64,000 nt of DNA from the NCBI GenBank assembly GCA_039566865.1, contig CM076949.1, forward strand, positions 20,312,501 through 20,376,500, in the 5' to 3' direction. The translations under genes were made by a program, and so were the position numbers. Shown piece by piece: positions 62,561-64,000 of the stretch. The notes under the pieces were generated by a model. That model ran no database searches. It saw nothing but the letters and a program-made list of their open reading frames with translations, and was not told the origin of the DNA. The DNA comes from Aurelia coerulea (lineage: Eukaryota > Cnidaria > Scyphozoa > Semaeostomeae > Ulmaridae). How positions within the stretch are numbered: the first letter of the stretch is position 1; each line of letters starts with the position of its first letter.

Positions 62561-64000
62561 CAGTTTGTTTGGTGGCTTCACTCAAGCCACCAAAAAATGC
62601 TCGTTCAAAATCCACTTATATCCAAGCAATCGTAAGAGATATGAATATTTGGATTTTTGCTCTGTGAAGTACAAAGAACTATCTTCAACATGATGCTTTC
62701 ATTTTCGAAAAAACAGGTAAACGTCTATGTTATATTGCCCATCAAAAAAATTAAAATCACCATTTCGACCGAAATTTGAAGAAGGAGCCCCTTTAAAAAC
62801 AAATGACGAATATACAGCGTCTAGTTTTAAAATAGAACAAAGAAGGTCAAGTGTTTTCATTTGTGCAATTGCTTTGATGATACCTCGAGATCATCAAATA
62901 CAATGGAAGACAATGGGCTTTATTCAGATTGCCCAGGCCCCTAACTTAAGTTGTCTTATATCTCCGTCATTTGTCTCTAATTATTAACGTTCCAGGAACC
63001 CTCTTTGAAACAAGGTCAAATTCCTAGTTTCCTGTAGAAACACATGTGGCTGCACACTTGAATGTAATATTGTGAAACACAGTTGAACGACGTAATCATT
63101 GCTGACACAAGTGGCAAGAAAAACATGGACTGGATTGAGGCCTAAACCAAAGAGATTAAAGTTATTTACTTGACATTCTTTTTGGAAACCACCAGTTTCG
63201 TTTGGGTCATTCCACTCAGACTGCCTTTTCACGAACTTGGGTGAAAATAAAAACGGGGTGAAAGTTATTCGTTTTTGCAGTGCGTCCCCACTAACCCAGT
63301 TTAAGATAAGTTAAGATACGGATCTCAGAGTAAATCATTTTTAACCGGGCATCTTTTAATCCACCTTTGGGTTAGTGGAAACGTAGACTTGCCTCAAGTC
63401 CATTTCGTCAAAAAAAATTGTTGAAGGGAAGGCTTATTCAGACAGACAATAACCTAGAAATGCGACCTTCTGAGCAGGTTACTCGGCCTTGCAGAAAAAG
63501 TCGGAACGAAACAAATTTGCAGAAATTGTCCAAGACTGGATGTTTTCAAACAAACTTATATCTTATTTGTAGCGACTTTTGTCAATGTTTGAACGAATGT
63601 CAATATTTGTCGACCGGAGAATGAATACAAGTTCGACTACAAATGAGATATTTGTCTGAACACGCTACAAACTGCAGAGGGGCATCCCTTCTATCGATTT
63701 TTCAAAAAAAAATTCCATGTAATTATTGTAACCTAGTAGCCATTTCAATTTTCGTGAGGGTACTCAAGAAGTCCCTTCCAACAACCGATTTGATATCACA
63801 TGGTTAGAAAGAGGTGATTTGATTGGTTGAGTACCGTGAAATTGGATGATCTCCGCGTGCTTCAGCAACCAGTAAGGATTTGAACTGTAGGGATCGAATG
63901 CAATGCAAGGACCGTTTCCTCAAAAGAAAAGTCACTTCAAGAACAATTGAAGTAATTCAAGGTATAGATCTTTTCAAAAATAAAAGTAAAGGTCAAAGTC
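62561..64000. other. Gene-free stretch at window end
   Basis: Short frames only. No repeat ends, microsatellites or coding motifs that I can support. Confidence 0.4.

Overview
This window looks like a piece of an AT-rich, repeat-packed metazoan nuclear genome. There are no bacterial-style operons. Coding sequence is split into short GT-AG exons, and the rest is mostly non-LTR retrotransposons, miniature inverted-repeat elements (MITEs), tRNA-derived SINE heads and microsatellites. The mix (CR1/L2-like and RTE-like LINEs, a LINE with a 2A-like peptide, many foldback MITEs, repeats with long G-run ends followed by TACTC) suggests a marine invertebrate, most likely a cnidarian. That assignment is inference.

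Host gene (about 2.3-24.9 kb, minus strand). Ten exons were read by hand with consistent splice sites and reading phase. They encode most of an SVOP/SV2-type major facilitator transporter, running from 24886 down to 2314. The N-terminus lies to the right of 24886 and was not found. The C-terminus lies beyond the left edge of the window. One short exon, expected between 16295 and 11232, was not found. The introns are almost wholly mobile elements: MULE-like MITEs with 9-bp target-site duplications (TSDs), hAT-like elements with 8-bp TSDs, Tc1/mariner-like elements flanked by TA, SINEs and truncated LINEs.

Middle (24.9-43.7 kb). No convincing host gene. It holds a mariner-like MITE, a MULE MITE nested inside another MULE MITE, a non-autonomous hAT nested inside a second hAT, a short LTR retrotransposon lacking gag-pol (28963-31119), a family with G-run/C-run ends, a 149-bp tandem array split by a LINE that is itself split by a G-run element, a Harbinger-like MITE, and LINE fragments.

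Nested LINE locus (43.7-58.3 kb). An L2/CR1-like LINE on the minus strand (ORF1 near 57.5 kb, 2A motif plus endonuclease at 55.5-56.7 kb, reverse transcriptase at 44.1-47.2 kb) is split by a second LINE (3' end near 47.2 kb, esterase-type ORF1 at 54.4-55.5 kb). The second LINE is split in turn by a 4.27-kb element (49767-54033). That element has inverted ends, TTA flanks, and two facing arrays of a roughly 160-bp satellite around a G+T-rich core with no recognisable protein. The first LINE also carries a 978-bp long-TIR insertion with a perfect 9-bp TSD. This nest, and the satellite-armed element in particular, is the most unusual structure in the window.

Right end (58.3-64 kb). A (GAT)n tract fused to a LINE reading frame, degraded MITEs, one truncated LINE, a LINE 3' tail with (ATA)n, and sequence with no recognisable content.
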